Source: Spirogloea muscicola (taxonomy: Eukaryota > Streptophyta > Zygnematophyceae > Spirogloeales > Spirogloeaceae). From it: a DNA stretch of 23,236 nt. Shown piece by piece: positions 18,910 to 23,236 of this stretch. The stretch is from positions 264,393 to 287,628 of the forward strand of contig WELB01000145.1 in NCBI GenBank assembly GCA_009602725.1, in the 5' to 3' direction. Made by a program: the position numbers and the translations under genes. Within the stretch, counting starts at the first letter, position 1. Each line of letters opens with the position of its first letter. Under the pieces are notes generated by a model. It was given only the letters and a program-made list of their open reading frames with translations, searched no databases and had not been told where the DNA came from.

Positions 18910-21900
18910 CTAGAGGAGCACAGGGGTGCCAATGCCGCCACCGCCGCCGCTGGCAATGGAGCCGCTCTTGAGGAGCTCCGAGAGCACGGTGCTCATCTTC
19001 TCAAGCGAGATGGGCTTGGTAACAACGCCGTCCATGCCGAGCTGCAGGCAGCGCTCGCGCGTGTCGGCGTCGGTGTTGGCTGTGAGTGCGACAATGAAGG
19101 GCCGCTCTGGACCGGCAATGTTCTTCTCGGCAATGCGGCGCGCGACCTCGTATCCGTCCATCTCTGGCATGATCAGGTCCAGCAGCAGCACCTGCGCGCC
19201 ATGTGGCGTGCTGGGCAACTGTAAGCTGTGCAGAGCAGCAAGATAGGCGCAACGGTCTTGTGCTGATGGAAGAGGAACAAGACGAGGGATGTCGCAAATT
19301 GCTGATTGCTTGAAGGCCTATTGTTCTGGATTAAGGTTTACGGCAGCATACCGTGAAGCCGTGGCCGGGCAGCATGGCAGACAGGCACTCACGGCCGGAG
19401 CTCACGACAGTGACGTCGCACCCAAGACGCGTCAGGAGGCCCCGCGTAACCATTCGGTTGACGCTGCAGGTGCATGCATTGCCGCGGGGCACTGTCTGGT
19501 CATCTTGTGACATGAGGAGGGTGTTGAAAGGAGGAAGGTGAGGAGGGCATGGCCCTAAGGGAGGAGGGAGAGAGGAGGGAGGTGGGCAGGGGATGGGAGG
19601 GGGAAGGCACCTGTTGTCGTCTGTGACCAAAACCCTGACCCCTGAGAAGTCGGAGCGCCTGGCAGGCACCACGAGCTCACCGTTGGCAGCAGCACCAGTA
19701 CCAGCGCGCCCTGGGCTTGGGCGCGCCTCCTCCACGTCCGGAAGGGGCGACCCAAGCCGCACAGTGAACGTGACGGTCGTGCCGCGACCAGCACCCTCAC
19801 TCTCCACCCACAAGTGGCCACCCATCAGGTTCACAAATCTGCAGACGAGAGAGAGGGATGTAGGAGGTGAGGTGTGCACGGGGGTTTTGGAGGGAGGCGA
19901 GGAAGGGCAGGGGAAGTGAGCAGCAGAAAGGGGTTTCAGGCCAGCCGTCGCCGACCGCTTGCAGATGGCAAGGCCGAGCCCGGCGCCGCCAGCACCGCGG
20001 CCGGCGACCGGGTCGGCGGCCGCAAACTTGCGGAAGAGGCGCGGCGCGTCTGCTGGCGAGATGCCGGCACCCGTGTCCGTGACCTATGCGAACACATCAA
20101 AATGGTGAGCGCTGCTTGGCTTCACCGCCAGGACGAATCAGGACGAGCAACTCACCGACCTCCACATTATGCGGCCTCCGGCTGCTGGTCAATGTCGGGA
20201 TCAGCAACTGTTCTCAAGGTTCTCTTGTATGGCAATGAGATCATTCGACTATGTCCTAGGCAATCAAATCTTAAATATGTAGCAAACCCCTATCTTTGAG
20301 ATGGTGGTCCAGATACAGGAACTAGACGTGAGGTGCACTCGAATGGCCCCTGAGGACCTAGCGCCGCAGTTATACTGCCGCTCTGCAGCTTACATTATAG
20401 TGGAGTGAGGGACGCGGCGAGGAGAGGAGGGGGCTTGGCAAAAGGGATAGGAAGAGAAGGCTGGGTTGGTGAGAGAAGAGGGAGAGAGGAATGGAGGTGA
20501 AGACGGACCGACAGGCAGACAGGCAGGCGAGCGAGAGGGAGGGTAGAGTGAAGAGCGGAAGAGGGGAATGAGGTGACTGAGGCAAACGAGAGTGGTGGCG
20601 GCCAACCTGGACTCGAATATATGTGCCAGGAGCTTCTTCAAAGGGGGGAGGGACATCGGAGCAGGAGCTGCTGCGCTTGGCGTGGCCGGCACTGGTGGCC
20701 ATAGCGGCCAGCGGCAGCAGCTCATGCGGGGACGCGGTGATGGTGACGGCCACAGAGCCCTCGCGCGTGAACTTGACGGCGTTGGAGACGACGTTGAGCG
20801 CGACCTGCATGAGGCGCGGCGCGTCGCCTGACACCTCCTCTGGCAGGCCCTCGCCCAACACCAGTGACAGCCGCAGGCGCTTCACTGATGCCACTGGGCG
20901 CACCATCAACACGACCTGGAGAAAGGGGAAGTCAAGAGGAGGAGGGCATTCAGCAGGATGCAAAGAGGCGGATTCTAGGAGGGAGGAGAAAGGAGGGCAG
21001 CTAGCTGCAGCCCACATTTGCTTGGTTTGAAATAAAGCCAGCAGGCAGAGGCGAGAGAGAGGTGGAGGTGAAAGGAAGGAGGGAGGTGGTGTGAGGTAGA
21101 GGCAGGCCTGATGGAAGAGGTCTGGGAGGTCAAAGTTGGCAATGTCGAGCTCGAGTGTGCCGTCCTCCAGGCGCGAGAGGTCCAGGACATCATTGATAAG
21201 CGTCGCGAGCAGGTTGCTGCTTTTAAGCACCGTGTCAGCCATGGAGCGCTGCTCCGGCGTCAGCTCCGTCTCCTGCAGCACGACAGCGATGGCATTGACA
21301 GTGGCCGTTCAGCAGTACGAGACTCCGGGAAGGGTGAGACATGGAAAAGGGAGCATGGAGGGCAGGAAGCCTCAAAGTGGGGTACTCTCCAGCGTGTGGC
21401 GCTTGGGAGGACAATGGGTGATGTGGGTACAGAAACAGGAGGGAGGGAGGACAGAGGAAAAACAGTGCTTGGGGAGGGGTCGTGCAGCGCACCTGGAGCA
21501 GGGAGGAGAGGGCGATGATGGCCTGCATGGGCGTGCGCATCTCCTGGTTCATCACGGCAAGGAAGTCGTTGCGGGCACGGATGGCCGACTCCGCGCCGCG
21601 CCGCGCCGCATCCAGCTCCGCGTTCTGCTCGGCGAGCGCCTCGCGCGCGCGTGCGCTCTCGCCCAGCACCGCAGCGTGGCCCAGGGCCACGCCGAGCGCG
21701 TCGGCAACCGCCTCCACCACCTCCAGCTCGTGCATTGCCCACCGCCCGCCGTTCTCGTTGCGCCGCCGCACGAGCACCAGCAGCGCGCACAGGCGCTGGG
21801 CAATCCCCCCTCCACTCCCGCTGCCATCGCTGGGCTCCAGCAAGATCCGGACGGCCGCCGCAACGCCGCTGCCTGGCAGCCGCGCCGCCAGCGCCGCTGC

Positions 21901-23236
21901 AACTGGGCTCCGCAACGAGATGACGACCGCACGATCGGTCGCTAGCACCTGCTGCAGGGACAGATCCTGCAGAAGGAAAGGGAAACAGGTGAGCCTGGTG
22001 AAGACGAAGTGGGGGAGGGAGTGTGGCCAGGAGGGAGAAGGAGGTTGGCACAGTGGAGGAGGGAGGAATAGAGGGGGGGCGCAGCTGACATGCAGTGGGA
22101 GGGTGGCCCCGGCGGCCCCGCCCGGATCGCGCAGCGCCTGGTGGAGGCAGAGCTCGGAGGCGCTGCCAGGCGCCGGCATCCAGAGAGCCGCGTCCTCGAG
22201 GCCGAGTGCGCCGCCGAGCTGCTCCAGCGCCGTGCCGATGATGGTGCCGAGGTCCAGCGGCGCACGCACCCCTCGGGTGAGCGACCGCACGCGCTCGCCC
22301 GCCTCCTCCTGCAGCCGGATGAGGCCCGCCTCGGTACTCAGCTCCGCGGCCTGCGCGGAGTCCAGGCTGGAGTCAGCGCCAAATCCCACGGTCGACAGCA
22401 CGGAGTCCAGGCCGGAGACAGAGCCAAGTCCAGAGCCGGAGCCGGAGCCGGAGCTAAGGTAAGTAAAACAGCAGCAAGTGAATCAGCACTGGTCACGGAG
22501 CTCTCCCTCCCCCCTGTCCATCCTCCAGGGTTGCTCTTCCTCCCCTCAGCTTATCTGACCTCCTCTTACTGACACGGGTACTAAGAGCGCCCTGTCTGCC
22601 TTAGCCTCTGGCTCCGCTAATATAGATTATGAAGTCCATCCGTATGCACCTGGCTGGCTTTCACAGCCGCTCTTTTGACATCAGCAGCCGCATCTTTTGT
22701 TAACCCAGCTTGAGCTTCGATGTGACTCAAGGTTGCCTCCTGCTCTTCGGCACGCCGTTCTCCGCCCCTCTTTCCTCTATGATCTGCTGATATCCGCTAA
22801 TATCCGCTAACATCCGCTGATATAGTCGTGAACACCCTCTGCATGCACCTGGCTGGCTTCTACAGCCGCTCTTCTAGTGTTAGCAGCCACAGTAGTGAGC
22901 AGGGGAGGGCGGCCACCGCACCTTCCTCTGGAGGAAGAGCTCGCGGATCTTGGCGTCGAGGAAGCCCGGGACGGCGCTCGTGAGCGCCAGTGCGGTGGCG
23001 CACGCTGCCGCCGCCGCCAAAACCTGGCAGCAGCGCCAGCGGGCCGCCTCTCAGGATTTGAACCCCCGACCTCGTCCTTGGGAAGCGGGGGAGCGCGAAG
23101 CGCCACTGCTAACGGGAGGGGAGGGCCTTAGACAGACCTTGACGACGGTGTCGGCGAGCGCGAGAGCAGCGGAGGGGCGGCGGAGCGTGCCAGCGGCGTG
23201 CGCGGCGGCCAGGAGCGCGGCGGCGGCGGCGGCGGC
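18910..23236 (-). CDS. ETR1: ethylene-receptor-like (ETR1-type) hybrid histidine kinase, 5' partial, H-box His lost
   Basis: Exons in coding order: 23236-23138, 23023-22922, 22350-22090, 21966-21493, 21272-21108, 20915-20607, 20083-19956, 19838-19611, 19463-19352, 19191-18910; 719 visible residues. Residues 34-67 ([20 protein letters not shown], then IRELFLQRK) match the third membrane helix and exit segment of the ETR1 ethylene-binding domain. A GAF domain follows from [13 protein letters not shown] to about residue 270. The dimerisation region reads [20 protein letters not shown], where ETR1 has NHEMRTPMHA, so the phospho-acceptor His is Q295. The ATPase boxes look intact: N box with N412, DTGAGI at 473-478, GLGLA at 505-509. 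A receiver domain has D586/D587, phospho-acceptor D631, T663 and K685. In plants these proteins sit in the ER membrane and repress ethylene responses through CTR1. The first membrane helices lie beyond the window. Kinase output by the usual His route is unlikely. Confidence 0.93.
22515..22710 (+). repeat. family B dispersed repeat, in the receptor intron
   Basis: Collinear with 13556-13740: GGGTTGCTCTTCCTCCCCTC, CTGACACGGGTACTAAGAGC, GCCCTGTCTGCCTTAGCCTC, CTGGCTGGCTTTCACAGCCG, then ATCAGCAGCCGCAT. It lies antisense to the receptor within the intron 22351-22921. Confidence 0.8.
22800..22890 (+). repeat. family B partial copy, in the receptor intron
   Basis: Contains TCCGCTGATATAGTCGTGAA, CACCCTCTGCATGCACCTGG and CTGGCTTCTACAGCCGCTCT, only the distal half of family B. 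Just before it are three or four short TATCCGCTAA/CATCCGCTGA units (about 22789-22820), a small tandem expansion at the truncated edge. Confidence 0.78.
23045..23116 (-). pseudogene. tRNA-like sequence inside a receptor intron, probably degenerate
   Basis: On the minus strand, GGTCGGGGGTTCAAATCC resembles a tRNA variable-loop/T-arm (B box), CTTCCCAAGG resembles an anticodon loop with CCC (Gly), and TTAGCAGTGG resembles a D arm (A box). The anticodon stem pairs poorly, the T stem has mismatches and the acceptor ends do not pair well, so an active tRNA is unlikely. It nearly fills the 114-base intron 23024-23137. Confidence 0.35.

Noticed and set aside
22351-22446. Gly/Ser-rich extension at the 5' side of the receptor GAF exon
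   Set aside because: The frame is open upstream to about 22446, but the acceptor CGCAG before 22350 joins directly to the conserved AAEL...GLIR segment and matches family spacing. The Gly/Ser stretch is taken as intron.
21482-22462. 326-codon plus-strand open frame
   Set aside because: It is the antisense shadow of the GC-rich GAF and H-box exons of the receptor. It is Arg/Ser/Ala-rich with no motif.
23045-23116. functional tRNA gene
   Set aside because: The T arm and anticodon loop look tRNA-like, but the anticodon, T and acceptor stems do not pair adequately.

Overview
The window is nuclear DNA of a green-lineage eukaryote, most likely a green alga. The evidence is four spliced genes with GT-AG introns, plant-type proteins (an ETR1-like ethylene receptor and a GYP7-like TBC protein), GC-rich exons with Ala/Gly/Arg codon runs, and TTTAGGG-type telomere-like repeats in introns. 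No genus can be assigned from sequence alone. There are no operons, CRISPR arrays or bacterial features.

Layout. 1-5954 (+): 18 exons of a RabGAP/TBC protein, 5' end outside the window. 5955-7600: 3' flank and unexplained sequence with a small tandem repeat. 7600-11245: a repeat-rich island holding about a dozen partial copies of one dispersed element (family A) and two reverse-transcriptase-type retroelement remnants in opposite orientation. 11246-12109: an assembly gap of 864 N. 12110-15032 (+): a PC-esterase-like SGNH protein in six visible exons, its N-terminus possibly inside the gap. 15033-16292: intergenic, with two more family A copies and an AT-rich patch. 16293-18541 (+): a J-domain (DnaJ-like) protein in nine exons, with telomere-like repeats in two introns. 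18542-18909: a short convergent intergenic stretch. 18910-23236 (-): an ethylene-receptor-like hybrid histidine kinase in ten visible exons, its N-terminus beyond the right edge.

The four genes show no shared pathway: membrane traffic, wall-polymer esterification, chaperone function and hormone-type signalling. They are joined by repeats. Family A fills the intergenic space and family B sits in introns of both the esterase and the receptor. The most interesting item is the receptor. It keeps the GAF domain, the ATP-binding boxes and a receiver with all key residues, but the phospho-acceptor histidine of the H box is glutamine, and the copper-ligand cysteine is not seen at its expected place near the window edge.

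Exon limits were set by hand from splice dinucleotides, reading phase and family alignment. Internal phases agree throughout, so the models should be largely right, but none is backed by transcripts.
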